A DNA stretch of 64,000 nt from Trichoplax sp. H2 (lineage: Eukaryota; Placozoa; Uniplacotomia; Trichoplacea), in contig NOWV01000053.1 of the NCBI GenBank assembly GCA_003344405.1, positions 186,001 to 250,000 of the forward strand. The letters run 5' to 3'. The number at the start of each line of letters is the position of its first letter. Position 1 is the stretch's first letter. The notes beneath the pieces are model-generated. The model was not told the origin of the DNA and did not search any database. It saw only the letters and a program-made list of their open reading frames with translations. This document shows, piece by piece, positions 24,301 through 36,366 of this stretch. The translations under genes were made by a program, and so were the position numbers.

Positions 24301-27300
24301 TGATGCTTTGGCAAGGAATAAATATCTATTTATATTTCAGCTTGCTAACATCTAGGGCAAACTAACCTAAAGATGGCCGACCAGGCGTTTCGGGATCTCC
24401 TAACAGAGTTGATACTGAACCGCGCTGTACTCCACTATAAGGCAAGTACCAATCGTTTGGATATGATTTTTCGTAGCCTTCAGGAGCGCTATCCGCAGGA
24501 TCATTGTAAATGATCATACCAATGCAGCCAAACATTTGCCCAATTTTTGGCTATCATAAGTAGAGAGCAATAAAACCGCAGGTGTACAGATATTAAATAC
24601 CAGTACGTAAGCAGTGGATTATATACGTAGACAGTATCTGAATTCATTTATACGTCGATTTGATAATTCTATTTGCTTTTGACTTACCTTGTCACCACGA
24701 AACATTCTACCATATCTTACAATAGCAATTTTACCGCGACAGCTAATATTTAATTTTTGCAGTGCTACGAAATCGCTATAACGGCCGTAATTGACATAGA
24801 TTAGTTGGCCCTCTACGAGGCCTTTTGCAGCGTAAGCATTATACGGAGCCAGAAGTTCAGGATCATTTTCATCAGGGTGCAACTTTTCCTCCTTCATTGA
24901 AGCGCGATATCTAAATGTTCCACTTTGATCTAGTTAAAGAGATGAGACAGTTCATTAAAACTTTATTTTGCTTCCTAGAAAAGAAGCCAAGTAAACTATC
25001 TATCATGAAATATATTGTATAAGAAAGTAATTCAAAACCCTATATAGATGTCTTTATGCAACAGATTTTAGTGTATCAATTGAATAGATACTAATGCGTA
25101 GCTCTAAGTTTATGACTTCTTATTATAAAGATATTCATTTCTCATAAGTCAGCTGGGGAAAGTTGCAATTTCTGATTTTCTTGATTATTACAACATTTAT
25201 AAAGATATGATGAAAAAACATTCATCATTCTGCCAAGAACTGTTTACATTACAAATTATCAGATAAAAAATAATAAAAAAGATCATAAATTATAACGGCG
25301 TTCTCTACAGCTGAAATTGAAATACTGTTTTAGAATATTGATTACAGTATTTTTGATTAAAATATGAAAATTTTACAATGCTAATTACATTATTTTTAAG
25401 CGATACCATTATGAATTTTTCTATATCTGTTGTAAAAATGATTTAAAGCTAAATTGTAAAGTATAACAAATTGAATATTCTATATTATATTATTTATATC
25501 TAGAATATCTTTGAAGAATTTACTTGAAATTTTAATTAGAAAGTGTAGAGCAAGGAAAGCTTTGCGGTGCTTTTTGCAGTAGCAATCGTTTTAACTAGGT
25601 AATTAGTAGAGTATGACATGGACTACTAAAGAAATACTTTTAGTAGTCCATGAATAGGATAAATTATTCCTAACAGTGATGATTTCAAATTGCTTTGAAA
25701 TTTTATTACATTATCCTTGAAATAAGACATTGCTTAATAAAACATTGCTTAATAAAATCAATATATTTTGCTTTGTACCTTTCATACCAACAACATTTGG
25801 GTTCTTAGAATCTGGATAAGATAGTAAGGCTCGGTATTTTTGAAATCGTACATCATCAAAGCTGGCAGATTCCCATTGACTCTTAACGTAATCCGCCAAT
25901 TTAAGATTTTCGGCAGATCCAGCATGATGAACTTTCTTCGATAAATACCTAATATATGCGTAAGATTTGGCAGATTGCAAAGGAGATTAGCTCATGTAGC
26001 ATAAAAATGCGTGAATATGCTATCATTTTTATAAAATAATCAATATCTAGACTGAGTATTATTAGCACCAAGCATTTAATCCTTCGATGCCATTAAGTAA
26101 TATAAAATTTGTGCACTTATATTTGAAAGTTGTCACATCATGTTGAAATAAACTATCTTAACGATTACTGTAAAAAGAATAAAAAGAAAATGACTGATTA
26201 AAGTTATTTTAATGTTAAATTCTTATTGATAACTCATTTTAATTAAGTTTCCGTGGCCTCTATGTAGGATAGTATATACGCTACCGATATGTCACTATAT
26301 CATAGATAAATATTCTACAACACTAGAAGAAATCATTCTAGAACGTTAAAACTCTACTGTATTATGCCAATTAGCTTTTTTTATACAAATATTAGCTCAA
26401 AATTAAACTAAAACCTACTTGCATATAATGTAGAGTAATCAAAGCAATTTATTGCAGTAAACGGAAAGAAACTCTCATGTTTTACAGACATCTAAAAGCC
26501 AAGAATATTCTTCACAGAATGGAATACATGCAAATTGTCTAGATTTTATGGCATTCACTAACGTAAGATACTAATAGAAAAAGCTATTACCGGTACAATT
26601 GTGTTACAAGAAATCTTGACGCTGAGAGCTTGCACAACACATACAGTTCAATTACAATATTGGAAAGAGATGTCTTAAGTCCTGCAATTGTATCTGGCTC
26701 TAAACTCATTTAATTGAGTAAAGTAAGAGCGAAAACTATATTTTCTAAATGGTTTTTTATTTATTAAAAGAAGTTAGTAGAATATTAAAATTGATATTTT
26801 TGTTTGCTCTACGATAAAATTTCCTATAATACGAAGAATAATAATGGCAATTCTTAGTGCAATATTAAGAAGAACTATAGGAATACTTTCAATAGAGTAA
26901 AATGAATGAACAAGAAAATCATATGGTCTAGATAATACTATTCACAAATATTTAAGAAATACTGATGAAAACGGAAGCTAATATACAAGTATATTGTATA
27001 ATAAACCATTGTTCAATATAGTACGAATAACAGAAGGTCGTGCCATAAATGCTTGAAAAAACTATCTCTAATCCTAATGTTAGATTACTTTTTACTTTAA
27101 AGGTCCCGGTTATTAATTTAATTATATTAAGGTATGAAAGCTTTCAACTAAGCGAAATGACTGCAAAGAGAGCCTACCTCGAAAATATTATTTTTTGGTT
27201 ACACCAAATAGTATTGCCAGAAAATAGAAGCTACCGGTATGATTCATATTTTTGTTCCATATACAGGCGCTTAGGCACAGTTTTACAAGAAACTATGAGA

Positions 27301-27786
27301 TCTTAGATCTTACTTCCATACGAAGCTTTGAATACTTTCAATTGAGCGAGAAAAGCTATATCGCCTCAATTATATCGTATAATTTTCGCTAATAATTATA
27401 TAATTAATCAATACAGTGATAGAATATTTGGATTATATCATAACGGCTCTACAGTCAACGCTAATTACATTTCTAACATCTTACTTTAATTGGTCACGAA
27501 TTTGATTTGCATCCACAGAATCCGCCATATTCTGATGAATCGCTCGTAATCGATTAAGGATAACATGATAATGATCCGAAGATGATGTTGTTGTTGAAGT
27601 TGTACTAGGAACAGTGGTAGGATTTGGAGGATGAGCCTGCCTACCAATAACGCTGCCAATAATACCAGCACCAATAATGGCAGCCACAACGATAATCAGC
27701 AATAAAATTAAGCGTGTGGTGGTTAGAACATAGCTAAAGTGCTTACCGCCCTCTTTTACTTCTACTGCAGTATTTTTATCAGCCAT
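21381..27786 (-). CDS. glutamate carboxypeptidase II-like (M28) ectopeptidase, 14 exons
   Basis: Exons, minus strand: 27786-27485, 25948-25779, 24929-24688, 24550-24367, 24262-24076, 23634-23429, 23169-23087, 22993-22930, 22837-22770, 22695-22613, 22517-22427, 22328-22073, 21868-21787, 21648-21381. They total 2,286 bases, 761 residues. It is a type II membrane protein: a short cytosolic N-terminus, one helix at about 26-48, a Thr/Ser/Pro stalk, then protease-associated, M28 peptidase and dimerisation domains. The di-zinc site is complete: H399 and D409 (NHRDAW, AIDPSS), E446 and E447 (WDAEEF), D475 (INVDLA), H572 (YPTYHTRYD). Human GCPII cleaves C-terminal glutamate. Here GISSINFAY replaces the family's GIASGRARY, losing the arginines of the S1 patch, so substrate preference may differ. 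It resembles FOLH1/NAALAD2; I do not choose a paralogue. Confidence 0.94.
23720..23739. repeat. perfect 20-base palindrome
   Basis: GGCCAATACGCGTATTGGCC is identical to its reverse complement and lies in a peptidase intron (23635-24075). A related half, TTCGGCCAA, lies just upstream at about 23698-23706. GC-rich for this region. Confidence 0.85.
25617..25652. repeat. 14-base-arm hairpin, type A
   Basis: CATGGACTACTAAA (25617-25630) is followed, after an 8-base loop, by its exact reverse complement (25639-25652). It lies in the intron between peptidase exons 2 and 3. A close relative occurs at 43738-43767. Confidence 0.8.
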
Positions 27787-29450
27787 GATTAAATTTGATG
27801 CAGCTTTTGAGCTAATAGATGAGATGCGATGAAGGTATAGCAATACCTTTTATAAGTTAGGAAAGTTTTAATTAGATATAGCACTTGCGAAGTTTAACTT
27901 GTTATTCTTACTTCGTATAACCAAGTTAATTTATATTGGTCAGGAGAACGCTTATTAGTTCTACTGTATAGATTTGCAAGGACTCAACTTATAATGTACT
28001 TTGACCTCAACTAAAAAAATAACTTAAATTGACGTCTACTAACGCAGTTTCTGCAACATAAACACGGGTGGAGCCCGGCAATATACCGTATGTCAGTACG
28101 TCAACAAATTTCAGTGTCAATAAATTAGTGTCTACGAGTATCTTGAAGTACCCTCAAAACAAACGAAAACTTCTGCTATTTGTCTTATGCTACAAATTTC
28201 TTTCTATCATTATTAAATGTATTATAGTTTATCTCGTACAAAATTAAAGTCAATTTTTAACATAGAGATAGTATATTGGAGTTCTCGAAACTTATAGTTT
28301 CATATTTAATTACAAGCTGATGCTATTATAATGGCTAGCAAGTACGATGGAATTAAACGATCATTCTTCGGTTATTTACTACGCCATCAGATAATCTAAT
28401 TCATAGCAACATTGATCAATAGCTCATTGAAAGCTTCAGCAATAGCCTAGAAAATAGATTTATTATAAATGTTTACATCAAGATATAATATTTTTAAGGA
28501 TAACTCACTTAGACATTTCATGGTAATTAATTTTTATTATAGGCACTGCAATGTGATTGGTAGTTAAAGTGGTTAATAATCTGCCTTAACTTTACTTTAT
28601 TTATATTATATTACATCTACATATGAGGAAGAAGTTTAATGCACGTAACCACTAATAGTAAGCAAGAAGAAAGCTCAATATCTCTATCCGATAATCTCCA
28701 CGATAATAACTATTTTATCCTGCGGCTATCTTAAAAATACTCATCGATCAATGGATGATAGCATTTAGCAATTTACAATATTTTCATTTTGTGTATTTTT
28801 GTTCAGTATTTTGAGAGCCCTAAACTATCATAGATTTGTTGGTATTGTCTAAGGTCCTGCTACGGATGCTATTGAAGCAATATCGCCAATTAGTTGTTAT
28901 GATTAAAATTAATGCGGTACTTTGTGTATGTGAAATCGATATTAGCTGTAATTTACTGTAACTGTGAGATCTTATAACGTTTATTATTGAAACAAGATAC
29001 AGTGACATTCTATGAAGGTATACCCAATATCCGCTACTTAGCGTTATCGATTGTAGATAGCGCAAATGTTAGTAATTGTTAAAGTAATTTGTTACATACT
29101 CACGTTTAAAGAATTCTATCGTGGTTTACAGAATGTAATTTATAATAGTTTATTGCCAATATACTGTGATATAGCAATTATCAAACAATTGCAAAGATGT
29201 CTGGTTTTCATTGAAAGCTGTAAAACATTTTTGTTATACGGACCTGAGTGTATCACGTAGGTAGATGATGTATTGATATTTTAAAATATTTATCAAAGGC
29301 CAAGTAAACTATTTTACATGTTAATCTGGATTACTTCAACTTGAAAATATGATACAAAGCTGTATAGGGCTATCGAGTAAGTTGACAAAAAATTTGATAC
29401 AGCAATATAATTAGTTGGTTAGTTATTATAAGCGTGCCACATCCCATCTT
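27787..29450. other. intergenic region between the peptidase and TRAX copy B
   Basis: AT-rich with no exon signals on either strand; presumably the peptidase promoter and the TRAX B 3' end. Short open frames near 28820-29260 look random. Confidence 0.4.
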
Positions 29451-30664
29451 TTACGCAGAAGGGAGTACTTCTGCTTTTCTTAATTTTAACTCATAGCAAG
29501 TATTTTCAATTTTAGCCAAGTTTTGTTGTACTTGATGGCATTTCTTAGTCAATCCCTTTATTTTCTTGGAGAGCCCAACAAATCTTTTGTATATGACGCG
29601 AATAAAGACACAAATTCGATAGCATCGACTTTCTCCACCACTTCCACTGGCATTGATGCATAATCTCATCAATTCACCAGATAAATCAGCGATACCTAGT
29701 ATGGATAGCAGGAGTAAAATACCAGGTTAGCAAGTTCTGATTCATACACGTACGATGGTAGCAATGACAGAAGTAAACAGAATTTTCGCATGCTTTATAT
29801 TATTACTGGTTCAGTTATAGTCAGCATATTATGCTCTACTATCCTAATTACAGCATAAAAATAAACTACTGGCATTTGTAGTATGCGGTAGTATCTCCTC
29901 GATAGTCTTTATCATTATTGGAATTTACATCTTTTGCATATCCTATTCGATTGTACTGTATACTGTATAACATATACGTATATATTCACTAGATCACAGT
30001 CTACAATAACAGGAATCCAATTAGTATTCTAACATCGTAGCACAATAGTAGTTGCACTTGTACAAGTGTAAGTAGTAATACATTCTAGTCAAGTACCGTA
30101 GAAGAGACACTAAGCGCTAAACTATTCAATAAAATGATAACTTTTCAGCTGAACTACTGTACCTGCTGCAAAATCGTATGCTGTTAATAGTTTACCAGGT
30201 AATGGAGCAAGATCAATAAATTGGCTCAATGAAATCAGTTTACTTTCTTTTAAATAATAGTAATACGTCATTGCTTCGACAAATTCTTCTAAACCAGGCC
30301 AGTAAGCCCTAGCATACAAGTATCGATCATCGTTATCGACCTCGGCGATAATTTTACTCCATTGCTTGATCTGTATTTCATCTAGTTTGTTTTTAGCTTC
30401 TAGTAATACCTCTTCCTGTTTACTAGAGTCGTTAAGAGCTCGATGTAATAAGAATATACATCTTTTACTAGCAATAGTAATATCGCGGCTACTTTTAACT
30501 AAACGTTCATATTTATCATTTTTACGATCTAATTCCATTTGAAATTTTACGAATTGCGTGGCGATGTCGTTGTTGTTTTTTGCATCATCGTGTCCAGCTT
30601 GGATGGACATTTCCTGTTGAACATTTTCGTTCAATTTGATTCTCTTCTCGCCTTTATCGCCCAT
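29451..30664 (-). CDS. TSNAX: translin-associated factor X, copy B
   Basis: Two exons on the minus strand, 30664-30163 and 29695-29451, joined in phase 1. They give 248 residues. The second exon is 245 bases, the same length as in copy A, and the intron sits at the same codon (AAG then IADLSGEL). Signatures are SSRDITIASKRCIFLLHR, GLEEFVEAMTYYYYL, GIADLSGELMRLCIN and NLAKIENTCYELKLR. The N-terminus is longer than in copy A and begins MGDKGEKRIKLNEN, resembling the basic N-terminal segment of TRAX in other animals. The acidic LEEFVEA and ADLSGE segments are kept. It likely acts with translin in the C3PO RNase. The two copies are clearly diverged, so the duplication is not recent. The first F-box gene diverges from it 770 bases away. 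Confidence 0.93.
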
Positions 30665-31430
30665 CGACTCACACTGTGATCAATTATATATATAGCTATG
30701 GCTTAGTCAATAATTCAATTGGCTAGTAATAAAGTATTGAGCCACTATTTAGATTGAATCGCTGCATCCTTGGTGGAATCCATTGCTCCTTTCTCTTCCA
30801 GGTCAATTCTGCATTGGAGCAGGTTGCTACAATTCAGTCGAGTGTATCGTTTTCATGTCGCTTCCCATACACAACGCTGTATTTGATTACCAAACGTGGA
30901 TTGTCTTTCAAATTGGCATGTGCAAATCGAGTTGTCACCCTTTCGAGGAAGTCTGGTTGAAAAAGTGATCATATAACTTACTGTGATATGGAAGATTTCT
31001 CAGAAAGAATCAAAAAGAGGATTTTAGATGACACCTTATTTTGCACACCGTTGTATCTCCATTGTACACTAGACAATGTACAGTGTACAGTGTACAGTAC
31101 TTAAGTGTACAGTAGCATGTACTGTAGTGGACTCATTGCGTTGTTAGTCTTTGGTGTGACTTGATTGGAAGGTATCCCCCGTACGCTACTTCTACCACTA
31201 TGTATTACACTGAAATCAAAGCACAACGCTCGATTGCCTATAGAAGGCCAATCCTAGACCCAATCTATCCCGCTGTTGTTATATCAACCGAGGCTATCCT
31301 ATCCATTTTGAGGATAAAGTTAATGGCTGAGGTAGATCATCGTTGGTGGTTATATACTAGTCAGTAATTAGCTCCAATTTTGAATTCGAGAAGAAGTTAT
31401 TAATGTAGGAATCAGTTCTTGCTGAAGAAG
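30665..31430. other. divergent intergenic region, TRAX B and F-box gene 1
   Basis: About 770 bases between divergent starts. A GC-richer segment (about 30750-30965) has plus-strand open frames with no recognisable product. A TACAGTGTACA tract follows at 31062-31129. Confidence 0.4.
31062..31129. repeat. GTACAGT-rich tract
   Basis: Tandem GTACAGT/TGTACAGTG units, ending GTACTGTAG. It is similar in sequence to the tract at 16819-16932; each lies upstream of a TRAX copy (about 0.4 and 1.8 kb). Confidence 0.7.
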
Positions 31431-33494
31431 ATGGCGTTTCATTTGAATTCATCTTATTTTCCATTATTTAACTTACCTGACGAATTAATCTATTGTATAT
31501 TTGGCTTTGTCCATGGATGTGATTTAGCCAGACTTTGCAGGGTTTGCTCGAGATTAAATCATTTTATTGCACAAGATCAGCTAGTATGGAAAGAAGCAAT
31601 CAATTCTGAGTTGAGTGGAAAACCGCTCTTGCTAAGCCATGAAAACTATAAAGATTTCTATAAGAGAGCTTATTTAGGATTATATCGAAGTGTAGCCGAC
31701 ATGGTCAAGCAACGATTAATGCAAAAATTGGATCGTGAAGCTGAAACGGATGCCGATTGCTGTGCCAGATATATTATTGAAAAGAAATATTCATATGGAC
31801 ATTACCTAAAGGAACAAGGTACACAACGAAATAACAGATCGAAAGCGGAAGATTCCAATCAACAAGCTCATTTATGCTTTTATTTATGTACTGCGGCTAA
31901 ACATAGTTATGAAGTTTGGGCCGATAAATTATGCCAACAAGGAGCTAAATTATGTGGAATCACTTTTATGCCTGAAGCTTTAGATCTACTTGAAGACTTA
32001 TTTATTTGTCCATTGTATTTTGCTACACGTGAAAATAATGTTGCCATGGTTAAAAAAATTATTGAATTAGGAATTGTTTATCAACCTCAAAATCCGCAAT
32101 ATATATTGCATGTTGATGATGCCACTAGCTCCAAAGTATCATCCATTTACTCAACCATACAAGCAATCATTTGCAAAGTATTGATATGTATTCGTCATGA
32201 TCCTCACTTATTACAGCCGTTTTTAAATTCCTTGAAATTACCTCCAATTCATCAGGCTGCAATCTATGGTAATATCGACGAATTAAATCGACTTATAAAG
32301 GAGGAACATGCCGATCTTGACATGATGGACAATTACAATATGACTCCTTTAATGTACTCCATACTAATTAGTCGCGAGCATATTGTGCGCTACATTTACA
32401 GGTCGCAAACGGATATCTTAATTGGTTACCCTTTAGCCGATTCTATCAGCGCCGCATTAGGAGGTATTGAATATAAAGTGTTACAAATTATACGACAACA
32501 TGACTATGAGTGTTATGAAGCTGTTATATTTGAAGCATTTGGAGATGAAAGATTTTTTACTAACTCTAGTAATAGAGAAGTATTGCAATTCATTTTAGCT
32601 GATTTAACTAATCAAGAGACGTTTTATGCAGCTTGTCAGAGTGCAATTTCCTCTCGAAATGGTCGTCTTATTCATCAATTAATATCAGATTTGCCAACAC
32701 TATTACAGTTTTACACGAATTCAGGCGATGATGTTCAAGGCTTATTACAACAAATTACATTTGCAAGAAAGAAGGTCATTACTGAGCATGGTAAAGAGTT
32801 AGTCTTAGATGCCGCACAATTTGGACAAGGCAATTGCATTCGAGAATTAGTTGTACAGGGTGTTCAACCAAATATGCACTGCGTACGAGAAATGTTATAT
32901 CTAGGTATAGGTATTGAGTTACCCAGCCATTTTGCTATTGCTAGTAATACTAAATACAAACAGTTTCATCAGTTTCTACTACAATTAAGCGGCCAAGATT
33001 TCGACACAAATGCTGTTGTTAAAACATTACAATTTTATACGTTTGCAAAAGCAATTGCAGATCTACCTACATATCAGACCATGAAAGAAACTATCAATCG
33101 CATAATAACCGAAATAATGTGTCGCACTATGCACAGTGATTGGTACCAGCCAATGTTCATTGATAATCGGCTACAGAAAAGGGTGGACGAAATTAGTTGC
33201 ACACTATTACAGAATTTAATGTCTCTCAATAAGAAATATGATATCAATGCTCGTGATAGAAGTTATGGTCTGCGTAAAGAAACTGCTTTGCATGTTGCAT
33301 CTAGACTTGGAAATCCTGCTTGGGTACAATTATTCTTACAGGCTGGTGCAGATAGGCAAATTGAAGATCGCTTCCTAGAAAAGCCAATCAATTGCGTCCG
33401 TAAATCTGCTAAAGAATGTAAATACTTACTACAAAATTATCATTCGTGCTCATTACCATCGAAACCAAAATATTCCCCACCTGTGTATGATTAA
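31431..33494 (+). CDS. F-box and ankyrin-repeat protein, copy 1 (intact)
   Basis: Single uninterrupted frame, 687 residues. ATG at 31431 (AAGATGG) is chosen because it aligns with the other copies. An N-terminal F-box (about 10-57) shows FNLPDELIYCIFGFVHG and DLARLCRVC, the Skp1-binding pattern. Next come FYKRAYLGLYR (about 80-90), EKKYSYGHYLKE, an ankyrin-like segment at about 150-220 (HSYEVWADKLCQQGA, CPLYFATRENN), two clearer ankyrin repeats at about 272-325 (IHQAAIYGNIDELNRLI, MTPLMYSILISR), a helical middle, and a last ankyrin repeat at about 616-645 (ALHVASRLGNPAWVQLFLQA). The tail ends NYHSCSLPSK plus nine residues. By architecture it is an SCF E3 adaptor, with ankyrin repeats choosing the substrate; this is inferred. 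It is closest to copy 5. The lack of introns contrasts with its left neighbours. Confidence 0.85.
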   Translation: MAFHLNSSYFPLFNLPDELIYCIFGFVHGCDLARLCRVCSRLNHFIAQDQLVWKEAINSELSGKPLLLSHENYKDFYKRAYLGLYRSVADMVKQRLMQKLDREAETDADCCARYIIEKKYSYGHYLKEQGTQRNNRSKAEDSNQQAHLCFYLCTAAKHSYEVWADKLCQQGAKLCGITFMPEALDLLEDLFICPLYFATRENNVAMVKKIIELGIVYQPQNPQYILHVDDATSSKVSSIYSTIQAIICKVLICIRHDPHLLQPFLNSLKLPPIHQAAIYGNIDELNRLIKEEHADLDMMDNYNMTPLMYSILISREHIVRYIYRSQTDILIGYPLADSISAALGGIEYKVLQIIRQHDYECYEAVIFEAFGDERFFTNSSNREVLQFILADLTNQETFYAACQSAISSRNGRLIHQLISDLPTLLQFYTNSGDDVQGLLQQITFARKKVITEHGKELVLDAAQFGQGNCIRELVVQGVQPNMHCVREMLYLGIGIELPSHFAIASNTKYKQFHQFLLQLSGQDFDTNAVVKTLQFYTFAKAIADLPTYQTMKETINRIITEIMCRTMHSDWYQPMFIDNRLQKRVDEISCTLLQNLMSLNKKYDINARDRSYGLRKETALHVASRLGNPAWVQLFLQAGADRQIEDRFLEKPINCVRKSAKECKYLLQNYHSCSLPSKPKYSPPVYD

Positions 33495-34653
33495 ATTTGT
33501 AACTTAATCGTTCTTACTATTCCTGCTGATGCTAAAACATGATGTATTCAATATTAATTACTGTTAAGGTACCAACCTTGCTGGATCAAAAATTATTATT
33601 TATCTCAGATAAATACTATATTGAAATGTAGGATTAATTAACTTACTACACTTGTAAATCAATATCATATTCAGGAGCTACATTGCGGTATTCGTTATAA
33701 AAATGATTGCGTCTGATTGAATATAAAGTGAGTAATAGCACTGTAGAAGCTGTTCAATACTTACAGACAATATCGTTAATACACGTAAATCGCACTCTTT
33801 TGTATATTCATTTCAAATTTCGAGAAGTCTTTAAATATTTTGTTCCTGTACTTTATAATAATTACCATATAGAGATCGTGAAAATATGTTGAATAGCTTA
33901 TATTTATTGCTGTTGATACGAGAATAAAAAGCACTCGTAAGGCACAAAATAATCTAGTCATAGCCTAATTGATGCATACTTGTTGGCACATTTAGCATCA
34001 ATACTTTGATAGTAACAGACAAACTGTATTAAAATAGTGCAGTTCAGCGTGGAAATCCAGCTACTTTACTGTTATTATCACAAGAAGGTTCAAATAGACA
34101 AATTGACGATTGCCTTTTACAGGAACTGGTCCATAATGTTAATGAAGGGGTCAAAGAGTACCGATACTTGCTTAAAAGCTATCAATTATGTCTTTGTCTT
34201 ACAGTACCGAAATACTAATAAATAGGAATTATTTAAGGCTATAACTGATCACTGCTGTTATTGAAATTTCACTTAAAAACTTATTGGAGAATAAGTACGA
34301 ATCAAATTAACATAGTTTATAATCTGGATCTGACCTAGTCTTGAAACTAAGGTATTACCGAAGGAATAGCAATGATGAATACGGCTATCTTAGCAATGAG
34401 CTCAAAGCTAATATAAATTTCCACTACTGACCAACAACAGATAGAGATAATTGTCATGATTTTATAAGAAAAGAAATAATAATAGTTTGATCACGAGCAT
34501 AGTCAAGATTCGATCGAAGCTTAAGATTAACTATAGATGAGTTATTGCGTCGATAATTATATGCTGTATACTCGTATATAATTATAACTTATAGTTAAGC
34601 AGCAATCTTAGTTTAATAGCATCAAACTTTTAGTGGTACATCATCGTGGAGGC
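33495..34653. other. intergenic region after F-box copy 1
   Basis: AT-rich, no gene. Near 34060-34200 a stretch resembles the C-terminal ankyrin repeat and tail (CTACTTTACTG, then ACTTGCTTAAAAGCTATCAATTATG), so a very decayed relic is possible. Confidence 0.35.
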
Positions 34654-35629
34654 TTAATCGCCACTGAGCTAAAGGAGTACCGAGTACGGTACAATCAAAA
34701 CAAATTTTTTTCTCCTAGGTACATGATCGAAGTTATAGTTTTTATTACTACTTATAATGATGTAGAAATTTAATACATGTCTTACTTAATTATTATCGTT
34801 TCTTATCATTATCACCCCTTATTTGATCGAAAAGTTATTTATCTCGGGAAGATACCCGGCCACCCACCCTAATGAGCAGCGCGAGGGTATTTATACTACT
34901 GTTAAATGACTTTGATTATGGGTTCATTTCAATGGGTCAGTATAAGACTCTTACAGTACTTTTTACCTAAAGATTTCTTCATGTAAAACGAATAGCTCTA
35001 AGGTAGTAATTTCTGCAGAGTACTGACTATTAAAATAGTATTCGTTATATCGCTAAAATGTAGAATGAACTAACTTACTTGCAGGCATAATTTTACATCA
35101 TAATTAGCAGTTATAGGTGTTACAGTATAGTCATCAAAATGATTGCATCGACTTAATTATAGAGTTAATAAGTGCTACATTAAGAGGAGGCAGTCTAGTA
35201 TTACAGTTGGTATCGGCAGATACTNNNNNNNNNNNNNNNNNNNNTTAATCGCCACTGAGCTAAAGGAGTACCGAGTACGGTACAATCAAAACAAATTTTT
35301 TTCTCCTAGGTACATGATCGAAGTTATAGTTTTTATTACTACTTATAATGATGTAGAAATTTAATACATGTCTTACTTAATTAATAATTATTATCGTTTC
35401 TTATCATTATCACCCCTTATTTGATCGAAAAGTTATTTATCTCGGGAAGATATCCTAATGAAATGTAGAATGAACTAACTTACTTGCAAGCATAATTTTA
35501 CATCATAATTAGCAGTTATAGGTGTTACAGTATAGTCATCAAAATGATTGCATCGACTTAATTATAGAGTTAATAAGTGCTACATTAAGCGGAGACAGTC
35601 TAGTATTACAGTTGGTATCGGCAGATACT
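34654..35629 (+). repeat. duplicated segment interrupted by assembly gap 1
   Basis: 34654-34854 recurs at 35245-35451, and 35057-35224 recurs at 35461-35628, nearly identical. The first copy has about 200 extra bases between the two blocks. The 20-N gap lies exactly at the boundary (35225-35244). This may be a true tandem duplication with an internal deletion, or two haplotypes placed side by side. Confidence 0.85.
35225..35244. other. assembly gap (20 N)
   Basis: A run of 20 N between duplicated flanks; true length unknown. Confidence 0.99.
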
Positions 35630-36366
35630 ATGCATATATCACACTGTTTTTCATATTCAATATAAATTTCGATAAGTTTATGTTGCATCTACTATAACAG
35701 CATAAGAGCTGCTAAAAACGACAGCAAGGTACAGATACGAGTCCTCTCTAGAATCAAATCTTGAATTATTATTATTGCGAAAATTAGCCTTTTTTCCAAT
35801 CTTCTAACGTTGTTCGTAAGAAGCTTTAAAAAGTATATACGTAACATATACACTGTAGTCAGCGACCACTAATATGATAGAATGTATCCTGCTGTGATAC
35901 TGTAAATAGAATTGTCACTAGTAAATGAATAGACTTCCTTTTTTAGTAATCTGTAGCAGAATTTGTTTCTCGATATTAGACAGTGAAATATGTAATATAT
36001 CTGAATCTTAGACTTGGTTAATGTTAGTATAGTAATTATCTAGTAAGGTAGTACTGTTTGACTAGCTCGGTTCTATAGCTGTATTAGAATGAAGACTGCG
36101 GAATTTTTACGGTAACTATAGAAGTAATGCGAAATAAAGTTAGCTTGTAACTTAGGAGAAGAAGCATGTGTATTTCTTTGAGTTCGAACCTATTCACCAC
36201 GAAAATACACAACAAAGTCCTCAAATTCTAACGTTATACTGTGGTCTAAATACAGTAAGCATAAAGATTGCGCGCGGGTTTACAAATCTAAACTGGATCC
36301 ATTTGAATGCTCTATCATTTCCCATTTTTAAATCGATTTGAAGGCTGTTCATAAAAATCAATAAAA
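35630..36366. other. upstream region of F-box copy 2
   Basis: AT-rich. It contains the AACTGGATCC element at 36291-36300 that recurs before other copies of the family. Confidence 0.4.
36291..36328 (+). promoter_or_regulatory. conserved upstream element of the F-box family (copy 2)
   Basis: AACTGGATCCATTTGAAT followed by a TTTCCCATTTT tract, 76 bases before the ATG. A similar block precedes copy 4 (51193: AACTGGATCCACTTGGAT then TTTCCATCCTATTTT), copy 3 (44200: AAACTAGATCAATTCAAATG) and a decayed copy (41261: AACTAGATCCAATTTG). Conservation outside coding sequence suggests a shared promoter or simply shared recent ancestry. Confidence 0.45.

Noticed and set aside
27049-27306. 85-codon plus-strand open frame
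   Set aside because: Lies within intron 1 of the minus-strand peptidase; no conserved motif and random composition.
36165-36195. GAGTTCGAACCT resembling a tRNA T-loop
   Set aside because: No matching acceptor stem, D-arm or anticodon arm upstream at tRNA distance.
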